Positions 17,801 to 25,796 of a DNA stretch of 64,000 nucleotides are shown one piece after another (positions within the stretch are counted from its first letter, which is position 1; each line of letters opens with the position of its first letter). Made by a program: the position numbers and the translations under genes. The notes under the pieces were generated by a model. The model saw only the letters and a list, made by a program, of their open reading frames with translations, was not told the origin of the DNA and did not search any database. Origin of the DNA: Cytobacillus solani (GTDB taxonomy: Bacteria; Bacillota; Bacilli; Bacillales; Cytobacillaceae); contig NZ_LJIX01000006.1 in NCBI RefSeq assembly GCF_001420595.1, positions 2,091,650 to 2,155,649 on the forward strand, read 5' to 3'.

Positions 17801-18006
17801 AGACTATGTTTATTGATGAAGGGTTCGGTACCCTTGATCCGGAATCGCTTGATCAGGCTGTTGAAGCATTAATTGATATCCAAAGCAGCGGAAGACTTGT
17901 CGGGATTATTTCACATGTTCCAGAACTTAAAGAGAGAATTGACGTAAGGCTGGAAGTCGTTGCAGCTCAAACAGGGAGCAGGACAGAATTTCAGTTTTTA
18001 ACATAA
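14872..18006 (+). CDS. sbcC: Exonuclease subunit SbcC (Rad50-like ATPase)
   Basis: A 1044-residue SMC-like protein. An N-terminal Walker A (GKTGSGKTT, near residue 35) and a C-terminal signature LSGGESF plus Walker B (METMFIDEGFGTLDPESL) enclose two long coiled-coil arms. The zinc hook CPVC at residues 526-529 lies midway and joins two molecules. It drives the SbcD nuclease with ATP. Length is slightly below B. subtilis SbcC (about 1130), the difference lying in the coils. It overlaps sbcD by 4 bases and ends at a strong terminator. Confidence 0.95.
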   Translation: MKPLKLTMQAFGPYAGCEHIDFTKLGSRTMFVISGKTGSGKTTIFDGISYAIYGKASGEDRNGPDLRSQFAKDETVTEVSLEFTLRNKTYFITRSPQQEKKKARGDGFTTIGAKAELYVYDTDGNRQLLAANVRDVDEKVKEIMIIDSNQFRQILMIPQGEFRKLLTSESKDKEVILQRLFHTQIYKRIEEKLKEDAVELRKMVEKQVEHRNQAIQNIHVLYNEELKGYQAAGSLNDHLIMPLLQTEISKMSEELEKLADYLKIKQEERNALQQKLYEAEAIAKQLKAKDDLQSRKEELEKEIEKYSHIEVQINLAQKAAVLAQQEELCHHLKKEVDAANRELSILKEEISHLTIQLKEQEEKWEAEKERELERTAIGEQISYLNNLKSDIQSFASVQKEVQELGRELENCSREKSALEEMEKRIDKNILALKEEKQEIDHNQLKLVEVSHKLEKLAGEISLIIKFEDQKFRLEQATSQFEKKKKFLANAVARLADAKSMTLELEQKWLHGQASLLANKLQDGEACPVCGSEHHPKIVTTAAEIPNEKDIKMAKQQYDEIEKEKGSAEKAFYEVQSIILSLKETVNNSIEDIQRQQPDLSPADFPVYKHTIMSKRQELEATHLLLTKSVERLSIWAKELQTFEQDKEKNDSELQKKNEQLNETTILYTEKKTYLKRMMESIPEDLRTIDAFEARLMESVKKQNELMHRLESAQRLYQDSREKLLLVKTKYETIEMNTKQTNEQLVKERAAFVDRMKEQGFAAYGEYNGAKKSDQEIKLLEKAFIEYREEVRSVNDRYNELHELLAKIEKPDMDKLNAAFTNIDVQIRSLQEAYTNLFMKKRDNEELESKINQINEKMKALEEKYKVIGHLSEIAKGQNTYRITFERFVLASFLDDILNEANGRLRKMTSGRYELIRKTDRSKGNVQSGLELLVFDQYTGQERHVKTLSGGESFKAALALALGLADVVQQYAGGVSLETMFIDEGFGTLDPESLDQAVEALIDIQSSGRLVGIISHVPELKERIDVRLEVVAAQTGSRTEFQFLT

Positions 18007-18014
18007 TCATTTAC

Positions 18015-18048
18015 AAAGGATAGGATTCTACAATTCTATCCTTTTTTT
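18015..18048 (+). terminator. Rho-independent terminator of sbcDC
   Basis: AAAGGATAG (18015-18023) pairs with CTATCCTTT (18036-18044), followed by a T run. Confidence 0.8.
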
Positions 18049-18102
18049 AGCAGACGATCAGAATTATGGTATCATGATGAAAAATTTACAATAAAAGGAT
18101 GA

Positions 18103-18789
18103 ATGATGTTGACAAAAAGAGTGGCTTTATCTTGGAGCGGCGGAAAAGACAGCTGTTTGGCACTTGATAAATTGACTAAACAAGGGGTGGAGGTCGCCTG
18201 TTTAATAACAACGGTTCCGATTGAAATAGGTAGAACCTTTGGACATGGAGAGAAGATGGAATTAGTTAATCTTCAAGCGAAAGCTTTAGATATTCCGGTA
18301 GAATTTATCTCCTGCACCTTTGAAGATTATACAAACAGCTTTGCTAATGCTTTGAAAAGTTATAAACATCAATATCAATTGGATGGGATTGCCTTTGGTG
18401 ACTTATATTTAGAAGAGCACCGGGAGTGGGGAGAACAATTGGCGAAGGATACATCACTGGAACCAATTTATCCATTATGGGGAAGAAAAGAAGATGCTCT
18501 TCACCTTCTAGCTACCTTTGTTCAATCAGGCTATAAGGCGACTGTCATTCGAGTCCGTGAAGATGTGCTTGATATAACATGGCTTGGGAGACAGCTAGAT
18601 ACAGCTTTCATTCATGATATGATGACAAAGGATTGTTGTCCGATGGGGGAATCTGGCGAATACCATACATTTGTTTCAGATGGTCCACTATTTCACGCGA
18701 AAATTGAACTTGAACAGCCAGAGATCATCAAGTTTGAAACAACACAAAAATATGAGTTTCAAAAAATTAAGCTAATTCAAAAAGAATAA
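18103..18789 (+). CDS. Dph6/diphthine-ammonia-ligase-like ATP pyrophosphatase
   Basis: A 228-residue protein of the adenine-nucleotide alpha-hydrolase superfamily. The PP-loop SGGKDS is at residues 12-17, and the family's GDLYLEEHREW and LWGRKEDALHLL segments follow. In eukaryotes and archaea relatives amidate diphthine on EF-2; bacteria lack diphthamide, so the true substrate here is unknown. The start is uncertain: ATG 18103 is close to AAAGGA, and TTG 18109 would be better spaced. It is followed 15 bases later by a YwaF-like membrane protein gene, probably co-transcribed. Confidence 0.75.
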   Translation: MMLTKRVALSWSGGKDSCLALDKLTKQGVEVACLITTVPIEIGRTFGHGEKMELVNLQAKALDIPVEFISCTFEDYTNSFANALKSYKHQYQLDGIAFGDLYLEEHREWGEQLAKDTSLEPIYPLWGRKEDALHLLATFVQSGYKATVIRVREDVLDITWLGRQLDTAFIHDMMTKDCCPMGESGEYHTFVSDGPLFHAKIELEQPEIIKFETTQKYEFQKIKLIQKE

Positions 18790-18804
18790 GAGGGGCATAG
18801 CTAT

Positions 18805-19533
18805 ATGAGCAAACTATTTGGCCATCAATATGACCTTTTTCCTTTTGAAGTTTTTTCTGTATCTCATTTTTTAATGATTGCTATATTTTTTTGCGGATCT
18901 GTAGTTCTCTATAGGTTTCGAGACTCTTTTAGGAAATATGACCAAGAGGCAAGGGGCAGTATGTTTTTTGTCCTTTTCTTATTAGAAACCTTGTATCATT
19001 TTTGGTTATATAAGGATGGCTATTGGGATATTTCATTTACTTTACCGCTTCAGCTTTGTTCGCTTAGTCTCGTATTATGTTTAATTTTACTATCAACAAG
19101 AGCGCAATTTATTTTTCAGATTGTCTATTTTATCGGTATTACAGGTGCCTTTATGGCCATTTTAACACCTGAATTATTTCTAGGGTTTCCACATTTCCGA
19201 TTTTTTCAATTTTTCATTACTCATATGTTTATTATTTGGACTTGTCTATATTTTGTGTTCGTCCATAAATTTAAACCGACAAGAAAGGGTCTTTTTGCCT
19301 CATTTTTATTTTTGAATGGGAGCGCGGGAGCTGCGTTTATAGCAAATAAGCTTACAGGCGGAAATTATATGTTTCTTGCTCATAAACCAAGCAATGGTTC
19401 TTTATTAGATTATTTTGGTCCTTTTCCTTATTATATATTGACATTAGAAGCAGTTGCTTTCTTCCTGTTTTTCCTTCTGCTAATCCCTTTCGCTTTGAAA
19501 AATAGAATTTCAAGGAAATTATATGACAAATAA
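18805..19533 (+). CDS. YwaF-like (TIGR02206 family) integral membrane protein
   Basis: A 242-residue protein with about six hydrophobic helices (from SHFLMIAIFFCGSVVLY, through LQLCSLSLVLCLILL and FFITHMFIIWTCLYFVFVHKF, to a last helix near residue 215). The motif LPLQLCSLS and the loop LTGGNYMFLAHKP before the last helix are typical of the TIGR02206/YwaF family. It is phenylalanine-rich. Function is unknown. AAGAGGGG precedes the ATG. Confidence 0.8.
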   Translation: MSKLFGHQYDLFPFEVFSVSHFLMIAIFFCGSVVLYRFRDSFRKYDQEARGSMFFVLFLLETLYHFWLYKDGYWDISFTLPLQLCSLSLVLCLILLSTRAQFIFQIVYFIGITGAFMAILTPELFLGFPHFRFFQFFITHMFIIWTCLYFVFVHKFKPTRKGLFASFLFLNGSAGAAFIANKLTGGNYMFLAHKPSNGSLLDYFGPFPYYILTLEAVAFFLFFLLLIPFALKNRISRKLYDK

Positions 19534-19607
19534 CCTTAACGATTGAATTTTTCTTATATAAACGATAATGTGAAGATACATAAGTAAAGCAGGAGTAGGT
19601 GGCAGCG

Positions 19608-21494
19608 ATGAAAAGGTTTTTTACAATTGGTATGGCTGGACATATCGATCATGGAAAAACGACGTTAACAAAAGCTTTAACAAATGTGGATACAGATCGA
19701 TTAAAGGAGGAGAAGGAACGTCAAATCTCTATTGAACTTGGGTTCGCACCTCTTTATGAAGATGAAGAAATCCAAATTTCTGTTGTGGATGTACCAGGTC
19801 ATGAACGGTTTATTCGTCAAATGATTGCTGGTGTGGCAGGCATTGATTTAGTTGTTCTTGTTGTCGCAGCCGATGAAGGGGTTATGCCCCAAACAAGAGA
19901 GCATTTACATATTTTAGGGTTATTAGGTGTTCAGAATGGAATTGTCGCCATTACAAAAATTGACCGTGTAGAGGAAGAATTTATCGATTTAGTGAAGGAT
20001 GACATTTTAGAAGAATTAAAGGGGACTGTATTTGAACAGTCACCCTTTATCCTAGTTGATAGTCTTTCATTAAAAGGGATAGATGATCTGAAGAATATGA
20101 TAACCAATACACTCAAACTGCTGGAAACAAGGGATGTTAGAGGGGCTTTTCGGCTGCCAATTGACCAGGTCTTTACTATTAAGGGACAGGGCACAGTTGT
20201 TAGGGGTACAGTCTATGAGGGTTCAATAGAAGAAGGACAAGCATTAATGGTGATGCCAAAAGGGCTGGAAACACGTGCGAGGCAGCTTCAAGTTCATCAT
20301 CAGCCTGCTGGACAGGCATTTGCTGGTCAGCGGGTGGCAATCAATCTTTCTGGTATTTCAAAGGAGAATATTGAACGAGGAGATGTCCTTGTGTCTTCAG
20401 AACATTTTATTATCACACGGACAATTGATGTTGCCCTAAAGGTTGCCGAAGATTTAGATTATATGGTTAAACAGAGAATGCCAATTAAATGTCATATTGG
20501 TACTGCAGAAGTGATGGGACGAATTGTGTTTTTTGACCGGAATGAAATAAAAGATGAAAATAGTGAAATTCTTTGTCAAATCCGGTTAGATGAGGAGATT
20601 GTTACAAAGCGTGGTGATCGCTTCATTTTAAGACGGCCAAGTCCTCAAGAAACAATCGGAGGCGGCTGGGTCATCGATCCAAGAGGCGAGAAATATCGTT
20701 TTGGCCATAAAACAATTGAAGAATTAGCAAAGAAAAAAGAAGGCAGCCCGAAGGAAAGAATGATGGCTGCTATATCTGAAGCGAAATGCTTGACGCTAAC
20801 AGAGTTAATAACAAGAACTTCACTTGATGAATCAGAATTAAAGCCAATTTTAAGTGAGGATGACGAGTTCATTTATTTTAATGGGAAGGGATATACTCTA
20901 TCCTCTATAAAAGACTTTATTGAAGAAGATATGTATGACCGCATGAAGGATTTTCATCATGATAATCCGATGAAGCCAGGTGAAAATAAAGCAGCATTAT
21001 TACAGCCTATGCAAAAGATGTACCCGAAACAGCTTTTGGAATATGTTTTAGAACAGGCAATTGAATCTTCACTTTTCTATAAGAGGGGGCAATACATTCA
21101 TCTTCGTGATTTTAAGCCTCATATTCCTTCGAATTGGGAAAAAAGAACAGATGGCTTGCTTGAACAACTAAAAAGTGACAGGTTAAAAGTGAGATATATA
21201 AGTGACTATTTTACAAAAGCAGGCATACCGAATCAGCTAGAACCTGACATAATGAGATTTTTAGTAGATGAACTAGAGATTGTGCCACTTGATGATCAAT
21301 ATTATTGGCATAGTGAACACTTTAAACATGCGGTCGAAATGTTGAAGAATCATACTGGTTTGGAGTTTGATGTTGGTGAAGCAAAAGAAGTTCTTGATCT
21401 CTCACGAAAGTATATGATTCCGTTTTTGGAACGATTAGATGCGATGGGTTTAACAAAAAGAATCGAGAATAAGAGGATATGGATAGAAAAGTAA
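19608..21494 (+). CDS. selB: Selenocysteine-specific elongation factor SelB
   Basis: A 628-residue translational GTPase. G1 GHIDHGKTT (residues 11-19), G3 DVPGHERF, G4 TKID; EF-Tu-like beta-barrels follow, then C-terminal winged-helix domains (the last around LDLSRKYMIPFLERLDAMGL) that bind the SECIS hairpin of selenoprotein mRNA. EF-Tu does not have that tail, so SelB is clear. ATG 19608 follows AGGAGTAGGTGG; GTG 19599 is possible. The usual companions selA, selD and selC (tRNA-Sec) and any recognisable selenoprotein gene are absent from this window, so the gene is either separated from its partners or a relic. Confidence 0.9.
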   Translation: MKRFFTIGMAGHIDHGKTTLTKALTNVDTDRLKEEKERQISIELGFAPLYEDEEIQISVVDVPGHERFIRQMIAGVAGIDLVVLVVAADEGVMPQTREHLHILGLLGVQNGIVAITKIDRVEEEFIDLVKDDILEELKGTVFEQSPFILVDSLSLKGIDDLKNMITNTLKLLETRDVRGAFRLPIDQVFTIKGQGTVVRGTVYEGSIEEGQALMVMPKGLETRARQLQVHHQPAGQAFAGQRVAINLSGISKENIERGDVLVSSEHFIITRTIDVALKVAEDLDYMVKQRMPIKCHIGTAEVMGRIVFFDRNEIKDENSEILCQIRLDEEIVTKRGDRFILRRPSPQETIGGGWVIDPRGEKYRFGHKTIEELAKKKEGSPKERMMAAISEAKCLTLTELITRTSLDESELKPILSEDDEFIYFNGKGYTLSSIKDFIEEDMYDRMKDFHHDNPMKPGENKAALLQPMQKMYPKQLLEYVLEQAIESSLFYKRGQYIHLRDFKPHIPSNWEKRTDGLLEQLKSDRLKVRYISDYFTKAGIPNQLEPDIMRFLVDELEIVPLDDQYYWHSEHFKHAVEMLKNHTGLEFDVGEAKEVLDLSRKYMIPFLERLDAMGLTKRIENKRIWIEK

Positions 21495-21506
21495 ATAGGT
21501 AGAATT

Positions 21507-21545
21507 AGAAGCCAAAAAAATTTTCCAAATGGCTTCTTTTTTTTA
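21507..21545 (+). terminator. Rho-independent terminator of selB
   Basis: AGAAGCCA (21507-21514) pairs with TGGCTTCT (21530-21537), followed by a long T run. Confidence 0.85.
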
Positions 21546-21564
21546 AATTTTTTTTGCTTCTTAG

Positions 21565-21914
21565 GTGGAGGCGCTTATTGCTGAAGCAAAAAAGTATATC
21601 GGAGCTCCTTACAAATGGGGGGAAGTACACCAGCAGCATTTGGCGGTAGCGGCTATTTAAACTATGTGTTTAATAATGTTGGCATTTCTATACCAAGGAC
21701 GATTTCTTCTATTTGGAATGCAACGAAACCAGTTTCAACACCGCAAGTGGGGGATATTGTATTCTTTAACACAAGTTCAGGTCCATCACATGCGGGCATT
21801 TATCTAGGAAACAATCAATTTATTCACTCTGGATCATCTACTGGCGTAACGATAAGTGATATGAATGTATCATCTTGGACAACTCGTTACATTGGGGCGA
21901 GAACGGCTTTATAA
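21565..21914 (+). pseudogene. NlpC/P60 peptidoglycan hydrolase remnant, frameshifted and lacking the catalytic Cys
   Basis: From 21565 the frame reads ALIAEAKKYIGAPYKWG, then shifts inside a six-G run at 21617-21622 (seven would keep the frame) to GGSTPAAFGGSGYLNYVFNN and on to the intact domain end (PQVGDIVFFNT, PSHAGIYLGNNQFIHSGS, TRYIGARTAL). NlpC/P60 endopeptidases have FDCSGY where this has FGGSGY, so the nucleophile Cys is gone; the active-site His (SHAGIY) remains. No signal peptide or SH3/LysM region precedes it. It is a dead, truncated copy. Confidence 0.8.
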
Positions 21915-21924
21915 GCATAAATAT

Positions 21925-21958
21925 AACAAAGCCTCTAGTTATGGAGGCTTTGTTGAAT
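21925..21958. terminator. Bidirectional terminator between the NlpC/P60 remnant and the M42 peptidase
   Basis: AACAAAGCCTC (21925-21935) pairs with GAGGCTTTGTT (21944-21954). It serves the converging minus-strand gene whose stop is at 21960. Confidence 0.7.
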
Positions 21959-21959
21959 T

Positions 21960-23009
21960 TTATAGAACCATTTCAGACTGTACATAATGGAATAGCAATT
22001 TTGCTGTATTCTCGATCGATTTTTTATGAGTTCTTTCAAAAGCATGGGATGAATCAATCCCTGGTCCGATTAAGCCATGAACGATGTCATGTCCTGCACG
22101 AATGGCTGCTGAAGCATCTGAGCCATAGTAGGGATAAATATCAAGCTTATATTCAATTTGATGATCCTTTGCTAGTTGCACTAATTTTTTTCGTAATTCA
22201 TAATGGTAAGGTCCACTTGCATCCTTTACACAGATCGATACAGTATACTCATCTGTTGCTTGCCCGTCTCCCATGGCTCCCATATCCACAGCTAAATACT
22301 CAACCGTTTCAGGAGTAATATTTGAGTTCCCGCCATAGCCAATTTCTTCATTGTTAGAAATAAGAAAATGCGTAGTATATGGAAGCTCCTTGTTCTCTAA
22401 TTTTATTTGCTTTATTAACTGCAATATTATTGCAACACTTGCTTTATCATCAAGATGACGAGATTTGATATAGCCGGAAGGCGTCATCTGTACACGTGGG
22501 TCAAAGGATACAAAGTCACCAACCTCTATCCCAAGAGCTCGTGCGTCTTCTGCACTATTAACGACCTCATCTATACGAACTTCCATATTGTCCTGATTTC
22601 TTTCTGCTTTTCCAGCATCCTTATACACATGAACAGAAGTTTGGTGCATCAATATTGTTCCAGTATATTTTTTTCCTTCAGATGTTTCAATCTCACAGTA
22701 TTCGCCTTCAATGGAGTTGTATTTAAAGCCGCCAATTAGATCAAGTTTAAGTCTGCCGCTCGGTTTTATTTCCTTAACAATTGCTCCAAGTGTATCCACA
22801 TGGGCCGTAAGGAGCCGGTGTTTTTTGTCACTTTTGCCACGAAGAGTTGCGATTATTCCCCCTTTACGATTTCTGCACGTTTCTACATCTAATTCTCTCA
22901 AGTATTGTTCTACAAATGAGATCACCTTTGTCGTATTTCCTGAAGGGCTTGGGATAGAAACTAATTCTTTTAAGAGCTGAAGTGTTTCATCAGTATTTGG
23001 ATATGCCAT
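21960..23009 (-). CDS. M42-family metallopeptidase (glutamyl/deblocking aminopeptidase type)
   Basis: A 349-residue cytosolic peptidase with two metals. Ligand and catalytic motifs in order: TAHVDTLG near residue 69, SRHLDDKASVA near 180 (bridging Asp), SNNEEIGYGG near 215 (catalytic and ligand Glu), AVDMGAMGDG near 238, and a final RTHKKS with the C-terminal ligand His. These are the M42 signatures (YsdC/FrvX/PepA-like). Such enzymes form tetrahedral dodecamers that trim peptides. The ATG follows AGAGGAG. It is monocistronic. Confidence 0.88.
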   Translation of the reverse strand: MAYPNTDETLQLLKELVSIPSPSGNTTKVISFVEQYLRELDVETCRNRKGGIIATLRGKSDKKHRLLTAHVDTLGAIVKEIKPSGRLKLDLIGGFKYNSIEGEYCEIETSEGKKYTGTILMHQTSVHVYKDAGKAERNQDNMEVRIDEVVNSAEDARALGIEVGDFVSFDPRVQMTPSGYIKSRHLDDKASVAIILQLIKQIKLENKELPYTTHFLISNNEEIGYGGNSNITPETVEYLAVDMGAMGDGQATDEYTVSICVKDASGPYHYELRKKLVQLAKDHQIEYKLDIYPYYGSDASAAIRAGHDIVHGLIGPGIDSSHAFERTHKKSIENTAKLLFHYVQSEMVL

Positions 23010-23089
23010 ATGTAAATCTCCTCTCTTTTAAAATAACGTACCCATTCATTATTATAATTCTTTCTAGGTGCACATGAAATAAAAACAAA

Positions 23090-23113
23090 GAGAGACCATA
23101 TGATAGGTCTCTC
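23090..23113 (-). terminator. Terminator of the small membrane protein gene
   Basis: GAGAGACC (23090-23097) pairs with GGTCTCTC (23106-23113); on the minus strand a T-rich run follows (plus-strand A run 23081-23089). Confidence 0.7.
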
Positions 23114-23121
23114 GCCAATGG

Positions 23122-23307
23122 CTATTTCTTTATGAGTGATTTTATCCCGTGATATAATAATACGAATGAGAATACAACGATCGCAATTCCTCCAACAATA
23201 TCGAAAAAGTTTGCAATTCCTGGTGTAATAATTGCAGATGTTGGTACGTTTATCAGTGCGAATCCTGACAATATGGAGGCTAAATAAAGTAAAATTAATT
23301 GTAGCAT
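23122..23307 (-). CDS. Small two-helix membrane protein, unknown
   Basis: A 61-residue protein with two hydrophobic segments (LQLILLYLASILSGFALI and FDIVGGIAIVVFSFVLLYHG) joined by a short NVPTSAIITPGIAN loop, ending in Lys residues. The minus-strand ATG at 23307 is chosen because GGGAGGGA lies 8 bases upstream; a longer frame to 23334 has no such site. I do not recognise the family. Confidence 0.6.
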   Translation of the reverse strand: MLQLILLYLASILSGFALINVPTSAIITPGIANFFDIVGGIAIVVFSFVLLYHGIKSLIKK

Positions 23308-23542
23308 ATATATGTCCCTCCCTTCTCTATACACTATGATAGAGGGGGAATTCTTGCTTCATCTAATGTCCATATAATCTTAAAAAATTGAGGGGATATT
23401 GTCCATTTTTGTAGGAATTAGGGGGGAATTGGCTAAATTTTTGTTATGGTTTTTAGTTTTCAATCGCGAAATTCTATGATATATTAGATAACATCGTTCA
23501 ACTCCCTAATAAAAATTTGATGTTCAATAGAAAAATTATGTG

Positions 23543-23566
23543 AACTTAGCGCTTGCTAAGTTTTTC
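23543..23566 (+). terminator. Terminator hairpin in the leader of the ltaS-like gene
   Basis: AACTTAGC (23543-23550) pairs with GCTAAGTT (23555-23562) over a GCTT loop, followed by TTTC. It lies just 30 bases before the ltaS start codon, and the upstream gene is divergent, so it would act on the ltaS transcript itself (attenuation) rather than end another gene. Confidence 0.55.
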
Positions 23567-23595
23567 TGGTTTTTTAAATGTGTGAGGTGTGAATT

Positions 23596-25563
23596 ATGAA
23601 AAAACTTTTTTCATCTATAAAAGATAAAATGAAAGGAAACTTGCCGCTTTTCTTTCTAGTTGTTATTTTATTTTGGCTAAAAACTTATGCAGCATATCGA
23701 ATTGAATTTAATTTAGGAATTGATAATAAAATGCAGGAGTTTTTATTATTTATCAATCCTTTAAGTTCAGCTCTTTTATTCTTTGGATTGGCATTGTTAT
23801 TTAAAGGGAAAATTCAATCAACCGTATTAATTTTAATGAACTTTTTACTTTCATTTGTGTTGTATGCAAATATCGCTTATTATCGCTTTTTCAACGACTT
23901 TATTACTGTTCCAGTCGTTATGCAAACGAAAGTAAATGGGGCACAATTGGGAGAGAGTGCACTATCTTTAATGTCTCCACTTGATATTTTCTACTTTACG
24001 GATACCATTTTGCTTATCCTTTTCGTAGCAAAGAAATGGTACAACCCAGGAAAATTAGTAAGCAGAAAACCAGGAGCAGTTGTAATCCTTGCTGCGGTAG
24101 CGACTTTTATGCTGAATCTTGGACTTGCGGAAAAGGATCGCCCTGAGCTATTAACACGTTCATTTGACAGAAATTATCTTGTTAAATACTTAGGTGCTTA
24201 TAATTTCTCTGTGTATGATGTCATTCAAAATGCGCGTTCTGCCAGTCAAAGAGCATTGGCAGACTCTAATGATATTACCGAAGTTGAAAACTATATTAAG
24301 GCGAATTATGCTGCACCAAATCCTGAATACTTCGGGAAAGCGAAGGGAATGAATGTCATTTATGTTTCAATGGAGTCATTGCAAACATTTATGATTGATT
24401 ACCAGCTCAATGGTCAAGAGGTTACCCCTTTCTTGAATTCATTAGCACACGATGGGAAAACTTTTTACTTCAATAATATTATTAACCAAACAGGTCAAGG
24501 GAAAACATCTGATGCCGAGTTTATAATGGATAACTCATTATATCCGATGTCACAAGGTGCGGTTTATGTAAATAAGGCACAAAATACGTATCAAGCGTCT
24601 CCTGCAATTCTGAAATCACGAGGTTATACATCTGCTGTATTCCATGGGAACTACAAAACGTTCTGGAATCGCAATGAAATGTACCGTTCATTAGGGTATG
24701 ATGAGTTTTTTGATGCAGAATATTATAATATGACTGATGAAAACACAAAAAATTATGGTTTAAAAGATAAACCGTTTTTTGCTGAATCCATGCCAATGTT
24801 AGAAAGTCTGCCACAGCCTTTCTATTCTAAATTTATTACATTGTCCAACCACTTCCCGTTTAAAATGGATGAGGGCGATACAGATTTTCCAGCAGCGGAA
24901 ACAGATGATAATGTTGTCAATCAGTATTTCCAATCGGCGAATTATATGGACCAAGCATTAGAGCAATTCTTTAATGATTTGAAGACATCTGGATTGTACG
25001 ACAATACGGTTGTTGTTTTATATGGCGACCATTACGGAATATCAGAAAACCATAATAAAGCAATGGAAGAAATCATCGGCAAGGAAATTACTCCATTCGA
25101 TAATGCTATGCTCCAGCGAGTACCTGTGTTCATTCATGTACCAGGCGTAGATGGAGGCTTAGTGAATAAAGTTGGCGGTCAAGTTGATGTTCAGCCTACT
25201 CTAATGCATCTACTAGGAATAGATACGAAAGATTATTTGACAGTAGGCTCTGATCTTTTATCAAAAAATCATCGTGAAGTTGTTCCATTCCGAAATGGCG
25301 ATTTTGTTTCTCCGGAAGTTTCTCAGATAGAAGAAAAATGTTATTCAACTGAAACAGGAGAGTTAGTAGAAGGAGCAGGGTGTGAGTCTCTAGCTGAAAA
25401 GGCAAGAGTTGAATTGCAAATGTCTGATGAAATTGTTTACAAAGACTTGCTTCGCTTCTATAAACCAGAAGGATATGAGCCTATTAATCGTAATGATTAT
25501 CAATATATAAAGAAGGATATTCCTTTTACGGAAGAAAGAAATGGGCTTGGCACACAGCAATAG
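23596..25563 (+). CDS. LtaS-family lipoteichoic acid synthase / glycerol phosphate transferase
   Basis: A 655-residue membrane enzyme that polymerises or primes glycerol phosphate from phosphatidylglycerol on the outer face. Five hydrophobic helices occupy roughly residues 10-180; the extracellular sulfatase-like domain follows, with metal-site SMESLQ near residue 260, the catalytic Thr at about residue 304 (NQTGQGKTSDAEF), HGNYKTFWNRNEMY, and YGDHYGISENHNKAM. Length and motifs match LtaS and its paralogues YfnI and YqgS; which paralogue cannot be fixed, though the acidic C-terminal tail resembles YfnI. It is monocistronic with a hairpin in its leader. Confidence 0.9.
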   Translation: MKKLFSSIKDKMKGNLPLFFLVVILFWLKTYAAYRIEFNLGIDNKMQEFLLFINPLSSALLFFGLALLFKGKIQSTVLILMNFLLSFVLYANIAYYRFFNDFITVPVVMQTKVNGAQLGESALSLMSPLDIFYFTDTILLILFVAKKWYNPGKLVSRKPGAVVILAAVATFMLNLGLAEKDRPELLTRSFDRNYLVKYLGAYNFSVYDVIQNARSASQRALADSNDITEVENYIKANYAAPNPEYFGKAKGMNVIYVSMESLQTFMIDYQLNGQEVTPFLNSLAHDGKTFYFNNIINQTGQGKTSDAEFIMDNSLYPMSQGAVYVNKAQNTYQASPAILKSRGYTSAVFHGNYKTFWNRNEMYRSLGYDEFFDAEYYNMTDENTKNYGLKDKPFFAESMPMLESLPQPFYSKFITLSNHFPFKMDEGDTDFPAAETDDNVVNQYFQSANYMDQALEQFFNDLKTSGLYDNTVVVLYGDHYGISENHNKAMEEIIGKEITPFDNAMLQRVPVFIHVPGVDGGLVNKVGGQVDVQPTLMHLLGIDTKDYLTVGSDLLSKNHREVVPFRNGDFVSPEVSQIEEKCYSTETGELVEGAGCESLAEKARVELQMSDEIVYKDLLRFYKPEGYEPINRNDYQYIKKDIPFTEERNGLGTQQ

Positions 25564-25595
25564 GGGTTATCCCTAATAAAAGCATATAAACACGT

Positions 25596-25640
25596 AGCAC
25601 CTCCTGATACGATCAAAGTATCAGGAGGTGCTTTTTTTAT
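25596..25640 (+). terminator. Strong Rho-independent terminator of the ltaS-like gene
   Basis: A 15-bp perfect stem, AGCACCTCCTGATAC (25596-25610) with GTATCAGGAGGTGCT (25618-25632), followed by a T run. Confidence 0.92.
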
Positions 25641-25688
25641 GACGCCAAGTTCCTCCTATTATAGCTAGGCTGAACGAACGAATAAAGA

Positions 25689-25715
25689 ACAAAAGAAGAT
25701 ATCTTTCATATAGTA
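25689..25715 (+). promoter_or_regulatory. Candidate sigma-K promoter of spsIJKL
   Basis: AC at 25689-25690, 16 bases, then CATATAGTA (25707-25715) fits the sigma-K pattern AC-N16-CATANNNTA. It is about 80 bases before spsI. In B. subtilis the sps genes are sigma-K dependent, so the placement agrees with known biology. Confidence 0.55.
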
Positions 25716-25796
25716 TATAGATATTGTTTATTTGAACGACATAGTTTAAATGAGGTTTGAGAACTCTTGACATACTATGAAAGGAGTGTTTCTTCA

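Noticed and set aside
19534-23600. Search for tRNA-Sec (selC) or other tRNA near selB
   Set aside because: No cloverleaf with a long variable arm or CCA-ending acceptor was seen by eye.
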